Source of the DNA: JANMCE01 sp031410595
Lineage (GTDB): Bacteria > Actinomycetota > Acidimicrobiia > Acidimicrobiales > Ilumatobacteraceae
Direction: 5' to 3'
DNA length: 64,000 nt
Assembly: GCA_031410595.1 (NCBI GenBank)
Contig: JANNZM010000153.1
Coordinates: 1-64,000, forward strand
Shown: in pieces, positions 17,132-27,661 of the stretch
Layout: each line of letters opens with the position of its first letter
Numbering within the stretch: position 1 is the first letter of the stretch
Position numbers and translations under genes: made by a program
Notes under the pieces: model-generated
Told to the model about the DNA's origin: nothing
The model's database searches: none
Seen by the model: only the letters and a program-made list of their open reading frames with translations

Positions 17132-17830
17132 TCACGTCTCGGGCGCGCCGGCCGCCTCACCCGAGTGGCCCGGGGTGATGAGGCCGGTTTCGTACGCAAC
17201 CACGACGAGTTGGGCGCGGTCTCTTGCGGAGAACTTCGTGAGGAGGTGACTGACGTGGGTTTTGGCGGTGGCGTGACTCATGAACAGTTCGTCGGCCAGC
17301 TCCGCGTTCGACTGGCCCTTGGCCACGGCGACCAGCACTTCGCGTTCGCGGGCGGTAAGCAGATCCAGTCGCGGGTCGCTGGTCTGCGCCACCGGGCGTC
17401 GAACGAAGTCTTCGATGAGCCGCCGGGTGATGCTTGGGGCAAGGAGCGCTTCTCCGGCCGCAACCACACGAACCGCGGCGAGCAGTTCGGGCGGCAGGGT
17501 GTCTTTGAGGAGGAACCCGGAGGCGCCGGCGCGGAGTGCTTCGTGCACGTAGGCGTCGAGGTCAAAGGTGGTGAGCACAAGGATTCGGACGGCGGCGAGA
17601 GCGGGATCGGCGCTGATGACCCGTGTCGCTTCCAGCCCGTCCATTTCAGGCATGCGTATGTCCATGAGGATCACGTCGGGCCGTTTGGCTTTGGCGATCT
17701 TGACGGCTTCGTACCCGTTGGCGGCTTCACCGACAACCTCGATACCGATCTCGGATCGGAGTAGTGCGAGAAAGCCGCTCCGGACGAGGGCCTGGTCGTC
17801 AGCGACGACGACTCGGATCAGGTCTTTCAT
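17132..17830 (-). CDS. NarL/LuxR-family response regulator
   Basis: The 232-residue product has a receiver domain with the acidic pair DD at 11-12, phospho-acceptor Asp57 (VILMDIRMPEMDG) and a conserved Lys near 110. The C-terminal LuxR helix-turn-helix carries LTAREREVLVAVAKGQSN, ELADELFMSHATAKTHVSH and LLTKF. The start overlaps the sensor kinase stop by 4 bp. The divergent ABC genes at 20045-23333 are likely targets, by analogy with actinobacterial DesKR-like systems next to MacB-type exporters. Confidence 0.9.
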   Translation of the reverse strand: MKDLIRVVVADDQALVRSGFLALLRSEIGIEVVGEAANGYEAVKIAKAKRPDVILMDIRMPEMDGLEATRVISADPALAAVRILVLTTFDLDAYVHEALRAGASGFLLKDTLPPELLAAVRVVAAGEALLAPSITRRLIEDFVRRPVAQTSDPRLDLLTAREREVLVAVAKGQSNAELADELFMSHATAKTHVSHLLTKFSARDRAQLVVVAYETGLITPGHSGEAAGAPET

Positions 17831-19914
17831 GGTGTGTCGCCAATCGTGAAAAGGGCCGGTGCGACGGGCCGGTAGTTGGCCGGTTCGGCCTCGGCGCGGA
17901 TGCGTTTGAGCAGGCGCCGCAGATCGTTGAGCGCGTCGCGGCTTATCGTCGAGATGGCTTCGAGCGAGTTGCGTGCTGCTGCGGGGTCCCTGCTGACGAG
18001 TTGTGATCCGGTTCCGGCGTGCCCAGCGATGGTGCGGATCGAACGGGTGATGACGGTGCTGAGTTCGTCCGCTATCTGCAGCCGTTCGGTGGTGACGTCG
18101 AGTAGTGCGCGTCGCGCCGTCGCCTCCGCGTTGCCCTCCCGTTCGGCGAGGTCGGTGTGGAGTCGTTCACGGTCGCGTCGTGCGACGTAGCCAGCGATGG
18201 CGGCGGCGGTAAACAGAAAACCGATCCATGTTGCGCCGGTCGCGGTCAGGTCGGGCGGCTTCGTCCAAGCGACGATCACCATGCCGACCAACGACCCGAT
18301 ACCGCCAGCGACGAGCCGTCGGGTGCTTGCGTAGCTGCCGACCGAGTAGAGGGCAATCCACAGGATGAAGATTGCGCCCCCCAATTGGTAACCGCCGAGC
18401 GCGAGGGCGATCGAAAGCAGCCAAGTAGCCGCCAGGGTCAGGGTCGGGTATCGGCGTCGGGCCGCAAGGGCAATGCCGCACCCGATGCGCAGGAGCCACG
18501 CCCGCCAGTCGGTGGGTGTGAGTTGAGGACCACTCCCAGGTGGGTTGGATTTGAAGATTTCGAGCGCTGTGAGCACGGCCATGAGTACGGCCAGCAGCAG
18601 GTCCCACTGCCACACGTGCAGCCGAAACCGACTCGACCGAGGGACCGGCGGTGCGGCCGAGCCGGTCGTCGGTCCTGTCGGGGTGTGGACCGGTACCGAC
18701 ATGGCGGACGGATGCAGTGTGGCGTGGACCCGGAAGCCACCACCGGGACGCGGTCCAGCATGGACATCGCCGGCATACATCTGGGCTCTTTCGCTCATCC
18801 CGATGAGCCCATTGCCACCGACGCGGGTCGATGGGTCGAGGGTTGAGGTGGTGCCGCGGCCATCGTCGTCGATGAGCAGGTCGACGACGTCATCAGTCAC
18901 CTGCACCGTCACGGTCGCCCCGGCCCGGCCGGCGTGTCGGACCACGTTGGTCAAAGCCTCCTGCACGATCCGGTACGCCGCCAGCGACGCCCCGCCGGAC
19001 ACCCGCTCCAGGTCGCCGTTCACCGTGACGTCCACCGGAACGCCAGCCGCGCAAATCTGTGCGGTGAGGCCGGTGAGATCGTTGAGCGACGGAGCAGACG
19101 AGTCAATGGGCGCAGTGCCGTCACGCAGGATCGAGACGAGGCGGGCGAGCTCGCTGGTCGCGGTTGCGCTGGTCGTCCTGATGGCGTCGAGGGCCCGTTC
19201 CGCCTCGGCCGGTTGGCGGTCGATCAGATGGACCCCGATCCCGGCCTGAACGGCGATCACACTCAATGAGTGCGCGACGACATCGTGGAGTTCCTGCGCC
19301 ATCCGCAGCCGTTCGGCTGCGGCGGCCAGATCGGCAGTCTCTACCGCCGCGGCGGCTCGTTCGATCGCCGCCTCGACCTGACGTTGCTGGCGAACCCGGG
19401 ACCGTCGACGCATCCGACCGAGCGCAAACCCCGTCGCGAAGAACGTCGGACCGGCGATCGGGGCGACGTTGATGATCGTTTTCTCAAATAACGCCAAGGC
19501 GACGTACAGGGCACCGAGCATCGCGACGCCTCGCCAAGCCAGACGCAGCCGCAGATGGGCGGCAACGCTGTACAAGCCGATCACCAATGCGAAAAACGCA
19601 ATGCTGTCGCGATGCTTGCCGAGTTCCAACGGGAGCATCAGCGCAAGCCCGAACGCGAGTGACCACAACGGCCATCGACGCCGCCCGACAAGACCGGCGC
19701 AGATCGCAATAGTTGCCGACCAGCTCCACCAAGTGTCGGCGTAGAAGCGGAACGCGTCGAAATCCTGGACGTCGATCCGGCTCACCAATGCCACGATCGC
19801 CGCGCCGACCATCGCGGCGGCTAGGGCGTAGTCCCACCCGTGCGCGCGCACGTCACGCCAAAGGACGTGGACGGGTCGCATCCACCGACCGTAACCGTTC
19901 GTGCCGCTGAGCAC
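17827..19914 (-). CDS. Sensor histidine kinase with a second degenerate kinase half
   Basis: The 695-residue membrane protein has a first module (residues about 25-395) with several transmembrane helices, the HisKA_3 dimerisation helix (AAERLRMAQELHDVVAHSLS, His210) and a complete ATPase (ALTNVVRHA N-box, DDDGRG, GGNGLIGMSER). A second module (about 430-695) repeats the layout: transmembrane helices, then ERLQIADELSTVITRSIR. In it the phosphate-accepting His is replaced by Ser and no ATPase domain follows before the stop. It therefore resembles two kinase genes fused, with the second reduced to a sensing/dimerisation relic. GTG 19914 is used; ATG 19881 is an alternative start. Confidence 0.82.
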   Translation of the reverse strand: MLSGTNGYGRWMRPVHVLWRDVRAHGWDYALAAAMVGAAIVALVSRIDVQDFDAFRFYADTWWSWSATIAICAGLVGRRRWPLWSLAFGLALMLPLELGKHRDSIAFFALVIGLYSVAAHLRLRLAWRGVAMLGALYVALALFEKTIINVAPIAGPTFFATGFALGRMRRRSRVRQQRQVEAAIERAAAAVETADLAAAAERLRMAQELHDVVAHSLSVIAVQAGIGVHLIDRQPAEAERALDAIRTTSATATSELARLVSILRDGTAPIDSSAPSLNDLTGLTAQICAAGVPVDVTVNGDLERVSGGASLAAYRIVQEALTNVVRHAGRAGATVTVQVTDDVVDLLIDDDGRGTTSTLDPSTRVGGNGLIGMSERAQMYAGDVHAGPRPGGGFRVHATLHPSAMSVPVHTPTGPTTGSAAPPVPRSSRFRLHVWQWDLLLAVLMAVLTALEIFKSNPPGSGPQLTPTDWRAWLLRIGCGIALAARRRYPTLTLAATWLLSIALALGGYQLGGAIFILWIALYSVGSYASTRRLVAGGIGSLVGMVIVAWTKPPDLTATGATWIGFLFTAAAIAGYVARRDRERLHTDLAEREGNAEATARRALLDVTTERLQIADELSTVITRSIRTIAGHAGTGSQLVSRDPAAARNSLEAISTISRDALNDLRRLLKRIRAEAEPANYRPVAPALFTIGDTP

Positions 19915-20044
19915 ATCGGCCTACAGGATGAGATCGCCCTGCACCTCCAGAGCGACCCCCGCCAGCGGAACCTCATCTACCGGCCGCCCGACACCATCGC
20001 CGGCCCGATGCCATTGCTCGCGCACAAGGCGCATGGTGGTCACC

Positions 20045-20818
20045 ATGACCACTACCGCAACACTCACACCACCAGCCCTGCCCACCACTGGCCGCCCTGT
20101 CGTCGCGGTCGCAACCGACGCAACCAAGACCTACGGAACCCATGATGCCGTCGTGCACGCCCTCGACGGCGTCAGCGTCGGCTTCGAAGCGGGTCGGTTC
20201 ACCGCCATGATGGGTCCATCCGGTTCCGGGAAATCCACGCTGCTTCACTGCCTTGCCGGGCTCGACACCCTCACATCTGGTTCGATACGCATCGGCGATA
20301 TCGACCTCGGCACCCTGCGCGACAGGGAACTCACTCTGCTGCGACGAGATCGCATTGGGTTCGTGTTCCAATCGTTCAACCTCATCCCAACATTGAATGC
20401 GCTCGAGAACATGACGCTGCCGATGTCGCTGGCGGGTCGCAAACCCGATCGGGCCTGGCTCGACCACGTGGTTGACACCGTTGGACTCCGAACGCGCCTC
20501 ACCCACCGGCCGTCAGAGCTGTCCGGTGGTCAGCAGCAACGTGTCGCCGTCGCACGAGCGCTCGCGTCGCGTCCAGAGATCATTTTCGCCGACGAACCGA
20601 CCGGGAACCTCGACTCGCGGGCCGGTGCCGAGATACTCACGTTTCTGCGAAACGCCGCGAGAGAACTCGACCAGACCGTCGTCATGGTCACCCACGACCC
20701 GACCGCGGCAGCGTATGCAGATCGGGCCGTGTTCCTCGCCGACGGCCACATCGTCGGCGACCTCGCCGACCCCACCGCCATCACCGTCCTCGACCACCTC
20801 AAGAACACCGGAAGCTGA
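20045..20818 (+). CDS. MacB/LolD-type ABC ATPase
   Basis: From ATG 20045 the product has 257 residues. Walker A GPSGSGKST, signature LSGGQQQRVAVARALA, Walker B EIIFADEPTGNLDS and the H-loop MVTHDP are complete. This subfamily (MacB/LolD/DevA) works with FtsX-type permeases in mechanotransmission rather than classic substrate transport. It is divergent from the two-component system and precedes the permease by 5 bp. Confidence 0.88.
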   Translation: MTTTATLTPPALPTTGRPVVAVATDATKTYGTHDAVVHALDGVSVGFEAGRFTAMMGPSGSGKSTLLHCLAGLDTLTSGSIRIGDIDLGTLRDRELTLLRRDRIGFVFQSFNLIPTLNALENMTLPMSLAGRKPDRAWLDHVVDTVGLRTRLTHRPSELSGGQQQRVAVARALASRPEIIFADEPTGNLDSRAGAEILTFLRNAARELDQTVVMVTHDPTAAAYADRAVFLADGHIVGDLADPTAITVLDHLKNTGS

Positions 20819-20823
20819 CCTCC

Positions 20824-23333
20824 ATGATCGCCAAACTCACCATCAAGCAACTCGCCGCCAACAAACTGCGGCTCCTCGCAACCGCATTCGCCGTCATCTT
20901 GGGCGTTGCCTTCCTCGCAGGCACACTCATCCTCACCGACACCATCCAAGGCACCTTCGACAACGTCCTCACCCGAGCCGACGCCGGCACCGACGCGTAC
21001 ATCCGTGCGACGAGCCCTGTCGCCCTCGGCTACGGCCAGTCGGGACAACCCCTCGATGCCAACCTGATCACCACCGTCCGCGCCATCGACGGTGTGGACC
21101 AGGCAACGATCGAAGTCTCCGGCTACGCCCAGATCGTCGACAAGGCGGGCAAGGCGGTCGGTAAGTTCAACCCCGGTGTTCGCGGTATGAACTGGGTGAC
21201 CGTGCCCGCCTTGAATCCCTTCACGATCGGCACTGGCCGCGCCCCCGCCGGACCCTCGAGATCGCCACCGACCAGAAGTACGCCCAAGAAGCCGGCCTCA
21301 ACGTCGGCGACACCACGACGCTGCTATCGAGGGGCGCGCCGCGCCCGGTGACACTTGTCGGCACCGTGCGGTTCGGAAACGCCGACCGGCTCGGCGCCTA
21401 CTCGGTCGTGCTGTTCGACGACGTCACCGCGCAGGCAGTGCTCAACGCCCCCGGCCAGATCGACGCCATCGCCGTTACCGCTCGCGCTGATGTCGCACCC
21501 GATGCCCTCGTGGCCCGACTGGCTCCCGTCGTGGGCGCACGGAATCAGGTCATCACCGGAGCAACGCTTACCAAAGAGCATCAGGACCGCCTTCACAAAG
21601 ACATCAGCCAATTCGGCACGTTCCTCACGATCTTCGCGCTCATCGCTGTGTTCGTTGGAGCGTTCATCATTAACAACACGTTCTCGATCATCGTGTCGCA
21701 ACGAACCAAGGAAATGGCCCTGCTCCGCGCCGTCGGGGCCACCGGCCGCCAGGTGCGCTCGGCCGTCCTGGCCGAAGCCGCCGTCACCGGCGTCGTTGCG
21801 TCAGCGATCGGGTTGATGGCAGGGATCGGGTTGGCCGACGGCATCAAAGCCCTCATGGCTGCCCTGGGTGTGAAGATCCCGATCGGCACCCCGATCATCA
21901 CCCCTGCCACCGTCACGGTCTCGATGATCGTCGGTGTGGTCATCACGATTGCGTCGGCCATCCTGCCGGCCCGACGGGCTTCCAAGGTGCCGCCCATCGC
22001 CGCGTTGCGTGACATCGCCCAGGACCGCTCCGCCGTATCGAAGCGACGGATCATCATCGGCACAACTTCGACGATCGTTGCGATTGCAACATTGCTGATC
22101 GGGCTCAACGCCGCCAACGCCAAACTCGTCGGACTCGGAGCGCTCGGACTGTTTCTCGCCGTGTCGATCCTCGGCCCGGTCCTCGCCCGTCCGGTGTCGA
22201 CCTTACTCGGTTCCCCGATCGCCAGGTTGCGTGGCACCGCCGGAGTCATCGCTCAGCAGAACGCGATCCGCAACCCGAAGCGAACCGCACGAACCGCGGC
22301 GTCACTCATGATCGGCGTTGCTCTCGTCACCTTCCTCTCGATCTTCGCCACTTCGGTAAAATCGTCCGGTGCTGGAGCGTTCCGCAACGACTACCACGGC
22401 ACGGTCGTCGTCGACTCCGGAGCGACGGACAGCACCGGCGGCCTCAGCCCCGACCTCGCCACCAACCTGGCCGCACAGCCCGGGGTGCGCACCATCTCCG
22501 AGCAGCGCACCGCTGCGGTCGAGATCAACGGCAACCTGGCGTTCCTGAACGCCTACGACACCACCTCCATCGGAACACTGTTCAACCTCGGCCACGTCGA
22601 AGGCGACCTCACCACGCTCGGAGCGGATGGCATTGCGGTGAAAGCAGGCACCGGACTCGACGCCCCACGACTCGGTGACACACGAACGATCACCTTCCTG
22701 ACCGGGACCGCGACGTTCACCGTGCGAGCGACCTACGACCACGGCGATGGGTTCTTCGGTGACCGGTTCGTTGACCTCGCCGCATTCGAAACGAACTTGC
22801 CCGCACAACTCGATAGCCGGGTGTTCGTCGATGCCGACAACATCGGCGTGATCGACCAGGCCGCGGCCGGCTATCCGACCGCGAAGGTGCTGACGACCGA
22901 AGGGTTCATCACCGAACAGAACGGAGCCATCAACACCATCCTCACCTTGATGTACGCCCTGCTCGGACTGGCCGTACTCATCGCGCTCCTCGGTATCGCC
23001 AACACCCTGGCCCTGTCGATCCACGAACGCAAACGTGAACTCGGCCTGCTCCGAGCCGTTGGCATGAGCCGAGCCCAGGTCCGCTCTTCGGTTCGGTGGG
23101 AATCGGCGATCATCGCCCTGTTCGGCACCGCACTCGGCCTCTCCATCGGAACCTTCCTGGGATGGGCCCTGGTCCACACGCTTGCCGACCAGGGACTCGA
23201 GCACCTCGTCATTCCAACGGGAACACTCACGATCATCACCGCCATCGCCACCATCGCCGGCGTCGGAGCCGCCCTCATGCCGGCCCGTCGAGCCGCCCGC
23301 ATCGACATCCTCAGAGCCGTAGCCACCGCCTGA
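20824..23333 (+). pseudogene. FtsX-family ABC permease, frameshifted (MacB-like)
   Basis: The N-terminal part (20824 onward, MIAKLTIKQLAANKLRLLAT, a transmembrane helix, then a periplasmic domain to GTGRAPAGP) and the rest (to 23333) are in different frames. The second frame resumes with LEIATDQKYAQEAGLNVGD at about 21255, well before any start codon. A single missing base between about 21250 and 21258 would restore one 836-codon frame. The C-terminal part contains two FtsX transmembrane blocks (TKEMALLRAVGATGRQVRSA and RKRELGLLRAVGMSRAQVRS). The gene is therefore either inactivated very recently or carries a sequencing error. Function: mechanotransmission partner of the ATPase. Confidence 0.8.
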
Positions 23334-23434
23334 CCCCGCCCGCTCGAGTCATCGGGATAGGAGCCGTACCTTGTTCGCGACGCGTTACAGTCAAAGCCCC
23401 GTAACGAATTTGCGTTGAGTGGCACAGGATGTTC

Positions 23435-25339
23435 ATGACACACATCAGCTCCTCGTCCCTTACCCATGGCCGACAGTTGTGCGGAGATCTCGACGCTGCC
23501 GTCAGCCGAGAATGGTTGGTGACCGACGGGCTCGGCGGATTCGCCATGGGCACCGTGGCCGGGATGCTCACCCGCCGTTACCATGGGCTACTCGTCGCGG
23601 CCACGACTCCCCCGACCGGGCGTCACCTCGGTCTTGCGGCGCTCGATGCGGTGCTGGTTGTCGGCGGGCGACGTATCGAATTGGCAACCCACGAGTGGGC
23701 GGACGGAACGGTCGCTCCGAACGGCCATCGCAATCTGTCCGACTTCGCGTTGGTCGACGGTGTGCCACGTTGGCGATGGTCTATAGGACCGGTCGTCGTT
23801 CAGGCCGAGATCGCCATGGCCTACGGACGGCCAACAACTGGTATTTCGTATCGTCTCCTGCGATGGGGAGAGTCCGACGTGAGATTGGAGCTTTCCGCCC
23901 TGTGCACGTGGCGTGATGTGCACGGCGAACGGTTTGAAGGGTCCGACCCTTACGTCGAACACTCTGACGAGGGCTTTGTGTTCGAGGGCGCGTACCGCGT
24001 GCGCGGACCGGGCTTCGAACCCTCCGGTAGCTGGTATCGAGGCGTGCACCATCGTGAGGAAGCTGCTCGGGGTCTCAGCCCCAAGGAAGATCTCTGGTGC
24101 GCCGGTCGCTTCGTGGCCGACCTCGAGGTCGGCGGCGTTGTAGATGTCGAGGCGTGGGTTGGGAACCCGGCCGATTCGCCCCCACCGGCCTCCGAGATCG
24201 TTGCCATGGCCCGTCGCCGATTCTTCGATGTCGCTGCGCTGGCTCACGCGGCCGACCCGGCCGAGGAACTGCTGGCCCATGCCGCAGACCAGTTCATCGT
24301 GACGGGCGGTTCGGGCCCGACAGTCGTGGCCGGCTACCCGTGGTTTGGAGATTGGTCACGCGACACCATGACCTCATATGAGGGTCTCTTCCTCGAAACC
24401 GGCAGACACGACGAAGGGCGAGCTCTTCTCGTTGCGGCCGCCGCGACGGTCTCCGAAGGAATGCTGGCCAACACCGCGGACGCGGGAGGAACGGAGTACA
24501 ACACCGTTGACGGCACGCTCTGGTTTCTCCACGCCGTTGGTCGACACATCGAACGCACCGACGACTCGCGGCTTGGCAAAGAAATGAAATCAATCGCGCA
24601 AAGCATCATCGAATATCACGTCGCCGGAACCCGATTCGGAATCCGCGTCGACGCCGATGGGCTGCTCACCCAAGGTGCGGACGGCTGGGCCCTCACCTGG
24701 ATGGACGCTCGGGTTGACGGACAACCGATCACCCAACGGTGCGGCAAACCGGTAGAGGTGAACGCGCTCTGGGTGCGCAGCCTTCACGTCGCCCGCTCGC
24801 TCGGCATTGACCTGACCGATGAAGCGGGCGACCTTGCCGATAGGGCTCGAGCCTCGTTCGCAACCCGCTTCCTCCAGCCCAGCGGTGCGCTGTTCGATGT
24901 GGTCGACGGCCCGGATGGCGACGACCCGACCGTGCGCCCGAACCAACTGCTCGCCAGCGCGCTCGGTATCGTCGCGGCCGCACCGGTTCTTGCCGCGGTC
25001 GAGTCACTCGTCACCTCGATCGGCTTGCGGTCATTGGCGACGAGTGATCCACGCTTCATTGGGCAACACCGCGGAGATAGCGGCGCCCGGGACAGGGCGT
25101 ATCACCAGGGAACCGTTTGGCCGTGGTTGATCGGGCCCTACGTCGACAGCGTGGTGCGCGCCGGCGGCGACCCCGCCGGGCTACTGGATGGCTTGCTCAC
25201 CCATCTGAACGAGTGGGGACTCGGGTCCATCTCAGAGACGCTTGACGGTGACGCGCCGCACCATGCAACCGGCTGCCCGTTTCAGGCCTGGTCCGTTGCC
25301 GAAACACTCCGAGCGAAGCGGGTGATCAGGCGGTACTAG
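23435..25339 (+). CDS. Glycogen debranching enzyme-type amylo-alpha-1,6-glucosidase
   Basis: ATG 23435 is preferred because AGGA lies 6 bases upstream; ATG 23429 is the alternative. The 634-residue product has an N-terminal GDE_N domain with EWLVTDGLGGFAMGTVAGML and RRYHGLLVA. The C-terminal (alpha/alpha)6 glucosidase domain contains GYPWFGDWSRDTM, YNTVDGTLWFLHAV, VEVNALWV and HQGTVWPWLIGPYVD. These blocks match glycogen debranching enzymes of the GH133 kind, which remove alpha-1,6 branches. It is cytoplasmic. No other glycogen gene is adjacent. Confidence 0.9.
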   Translation: MTHISSSSLTHGRQLCGDLDAAVSREWLVTDGLGGFAMGTVAGMLTRRYHGLLVAATTPPTGRHLGLAALDAVLVVGGRRIELATHEWADGTVAPNGHRNLSDFALVDGVPRWRWSIGPVVVQAEIAMAYGRPTTGISYRLLRWGESDVRLELSALCTWRDVHGERFEGSDPYVEHSDEGFVFEGAYRVRGPGFEPSGSWYRGVHHREEAARGLSPKEDLWCAGRFVADLEVGGVVDVEAWVGNPADSPPPASEIVAMARRRFFDVAALAHAADPAEELLAHAADQFIVTGGSGPTVVAGYPWFGDWSRDTMTSYEGLFLETGRHDEGRALLVAAAATVSEGMLANTADAGGTEYNTVDGTLWFLHAVGRHIERTDDSRLGKEMKSIAQSIIEYHVAGTRFGIRVDADGLLTQGADGWALTWMDARVDGQPITQRCGKPVEVNALWVRSLHVARSLGIDLTDEAGDLADRARASFATRFLQPSGALFDVVDGPDGDDPTVRPNQLLASALGIVAAAPVLAAVESLVTSIGLRSLATSDPRFIGQHRGDSGARDRAYHQGTVWPWLIGPYVDSVVRAGGDPAGLLDGLLTHLNEWGLGSISETLDGDAPHHATGCPFQAWSVAETLRAKRVIRRY

Positions 25340-25818
25340 CGTTGCGCCGTTGTGCCGTCGGGCGGGGCGAGGTGGTAGGAGCGTCCGGGGTAGTCGAATC
25401 CTACGAGTTGGTTCATGGCGATGCCCCCAACATCGGGTAGCAGCGACGCGTCGTTTACCGCTGGGGCAGCGTAGAAGGCTCGGATCTCGGAGATCAGACC
25501 ACTTTGCTCGTCGAAGACATACCACTCATCGCCACGCAGGCCAATGCCCTGTTTGGTCTTCCAGTGGGTCCATTCGATAGCGGCCTCGTTGGAGTCGTGG
25601 CTGACCAGCACCTTGTCGATCGTCCACCACGAGCCGAGATGCTCGACGCACCACATCCATTTCCGGGCGATGGTGTCGGCACCGCGAAATGGTACGTCGG
25701 GAAGTCCTGGCGGGAAGTAATGGACGGCATCCGAGGTGAAACAAGAAACAAGCGCGTCATAGTCGGCCGCGTTGCATGCGTCGAAGTAGCGGCGAATCAG
25801 CGTTTCGTAGGGATGCAT
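25336..25818 (-). CDS. NTF2-like (SnoaL-fold) protein
   Basis: ATG 25818 follows AGGAGGGTGG directly; longer frames have no ribosome site. The 160-residue product begins MHPYETLIRRYFDACNAADY, then DALVSCFTSDAVHYFPPG. This is a classical NTF2/SnoaL opening, and IEWTHWKTK and IRAFYA mark later strands. Such proteins form cone-shaped pockets used as hydrolases, isomerases or binding proteins. A decayed copy lies at 29240-29432. The stop overlaps the debranching-enzyme stop. Confidence 0.8.
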   Translation of the reverse strand: MHPYETLIRRYFDACNAADYDALVSCFTSDAVHYFPPGLPDVPFRGADTIARKWMWCVEHLGSWWTIDKVLVSHDSNEAAIEWTHWKTKQGIGLRGDEWYVFDEQSGLISEIRAFYAAPAVNDASLLPDVGGIAMNQLVGFDYPGRSYHLAPPDGTTAQR

Positions 25819-25861
25819 CCACCCTCCTGCTCGTCGGGTTCCAATGACGGCCAGAATACTC

Positions 25862-27661
25862 TCAGGGATGTGTAAATATTGGTTGCGATGAGCCTCCGGG
25901 AGTGAAGGGCAGCGCCCCGTCGAACGGGCCACCGGAAAGCAGCATGTCGACGAGCACGTCGTCGCAGATGCCGTACTCGCCGACGAGCAACTGCACCTTG
26001 TCGACGATTCCGCTCACGTCGGCGGGCCTGTCCAGGTGAATCACGGCTATCGTCGGAACTTGAGCGCCTAAGACAGCGAGCACCTGAACAGCAGGGTCCT
26101 CGGCGAGAAAGTGCAGTCGGCCTTCATGTTGCATGCGGCCGAAGAAGAACCCGGCGTGAAGCACCTCGAACGGCGTTGACAACCGCACCACGGCAACGTC
26201 CGCGATAGCCGGATCAACGGTCACGACGATGCCATGCGAGGTCCATGCGGCTGCGTCCATGTTTTGCAGGAACACGCGCGCCGACGGAGCGATGGGTGTG
26301 GCCGAGCCCGCGAGTTTGGTCAGCGAACGGGCCTGAGCGTCCCGTGAGCCGGCCAGCGCGTCCGGTACACCGACGAGCGCCGCCGCCTGCTCGGGGTCGA
26401 CGAACGGGTTGTCGAACAGGCCGAGCGTGAACTTCTGGACGAGGATCCGGAGCACCGAAGCGTCGATCCGCTCCTCGCTCACCAAACCCAACGCGACGGC
26501 GGAACAAAGCGCGCCCGGTTCATGTTCGCCGCCGAACTGATCGAGACCGGCGTGGACCCCTTTGGCGAACCGCTCAACGCGCGACAACTCTTCGACACCC
26601 CACGGCATCGCGATCAGCTCCGGCGTCTGCATCGGTACACCGGTGCGGCATGACTCACTGCTATCTCGCGTGATTCCCCAGTCGGAAATCACCACGCCAT
26701 CGAACCCGTATTTGGCTCGGAGCAGGCCGTCGAGAAGCTGCCGGCTGAATCCGGCTCCAACCTGTTCGAGCGGTTCGCCGTCGATCGAAACTCCTTCGAG
26801 GATGTTGTACGTGGGCATCACGCTCGACACGTTGCATGCAAACGCGTCGAGGAACGCTTCGATGTGATCATGCAGGTCGTTGTTCGGAAAGGCCGAGAAA
26901 CGGCCGTAGTAGTTGTGCCCGTCGAACCCGTCCCGCGACGCCCCGTAGCCGACCCAATGCTTGACGACCGCGGCCACCCCGCCCGGTGCCACACCCTGGC
27001 GCCCGCCTTGGATCCCTTCGACGAACGCACCCACCATCGCTCGCACGACGGATGGATCCGAGCCGAATGTTCCGTCGATCCGAGGCCATCTTGGCACCGT
27101 CGCCAGGTCGGCCTGGGGTGACAGCGCCATTTGGATTCCGACCGCTCGGTATTCCTGGCGGAGGATGTCACCGAACCGGCGAACGAGCCCGATATCGCGC
27201 GTCGCGGCGAGCCCAAGCGGCCCTGGCCATTGCGAGAATCCGGCTGCGCCCACACTGGCGCCGGTGATCGAGGTGAAGTGGTTTCGTGGGTCCGTGCTCA
27301 CGGTGACCGGAATGCCGAGTCGGCCGCGGGCAGCAACTTCCTGCAAGCGGTTGTTCTGCTCGGCGATCAGTCCGGGCGCGAGCGAAAGTCGCGTGATGAA
27401 CGAGTTGACACCGTCATCGAGGATCCATGTCGAGATCGTGTCGAAGTCGTAGCGATCACCCCGGCCGATCGCGGCAAGCGGGCCACCGACCGCAACGGCC
27501 GTGCCGTGCATCATCAGGCCGACCTTTTCGCCGATGGTCATGCGACCGAGAAGATCGGCCGCCCGCACAGTCGGCGACAACCGCCAGTCCTCATACGGTG
27601 CCAGCACGCCGTCGTGGTCGAGATCGCGAAATGTCAGGCCATCCTGAATGAAGGTGCTCAC
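25862..27661 (-). CDS. Glycoside hydrolase family 3 protein
   Basis: The in-frame reading extends far upstream into the divergent ATPase gene, so GTG 27661 (VSTFIQDGLTFRDLDHDG) is used, giving 599 residues. GH3 N-terminal barrel blocks are clear: RMTIGEKVGLMM, GIPVTVSTDPRNHF, FSQWPGPLGLAAT, VVKHWVGYGASRDG (KH motif) and GFDGVVISDWG with the catalytic aspartate in SDWG. The C-terminal alpha/beta sandwich is present; the fibronectin-like third domain is not. No signal peptide is visible, so it is probably cytoplasmic. Substrate (a beta-glucoside or beta-xyloside) is not readable. Confidence 0.85.
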   Translation of the reverse strand: MSTFIQDGLTFRDLDHDGVLAPYEDWRLSPTVRAADLLGRMTIGEKVGLMMHGTAVAVGGPLAAIGRGDRYDFDTISTWILDDGVNSFITRLSLAPGLIAEQNNRLQEVAARGRLGIPVTVSTDPRNHFTSITGASVGAAGFSQWPGPLGLAATRDIGLVRRFGDILRQEYRAVGIQMALSPQADLATVPRWPRIDGTFGSDPSVVRAMVGAFVEGIQGGRQGVAPGGVAAVVKHWVGYGASRDGFDGHNYYGRFSAFPNNDLHDHIEAFLDAFACNVSSVMPTYNILEGVSIDGEPLEQVGAGFSRQLLDGLLRAKYGFDGVVISDWGITRDSSESCRTGVPMQTPELIAMPWGVEELSRVERFAKGVHAGLDQFGGEHEPGALCSAVALGLVSEERIDASVLRILVQKFTLGLFDNPFVDPEQAAALVGVPDALAGSRDAQARSLTKLAGSATPIAPSARVFLQNMDAAAWTSHGIVVTVDPAIADVAVVRLSTPFEVLHAGFFFGRMQHEGRLHFLAEDPAVQVLAVLGAQVPTIAVIHLDRPADVSGIVDKVQLLVGEYGICDDVLVDMLLSGGPFDGALPFTPGGSSQPIFTHP

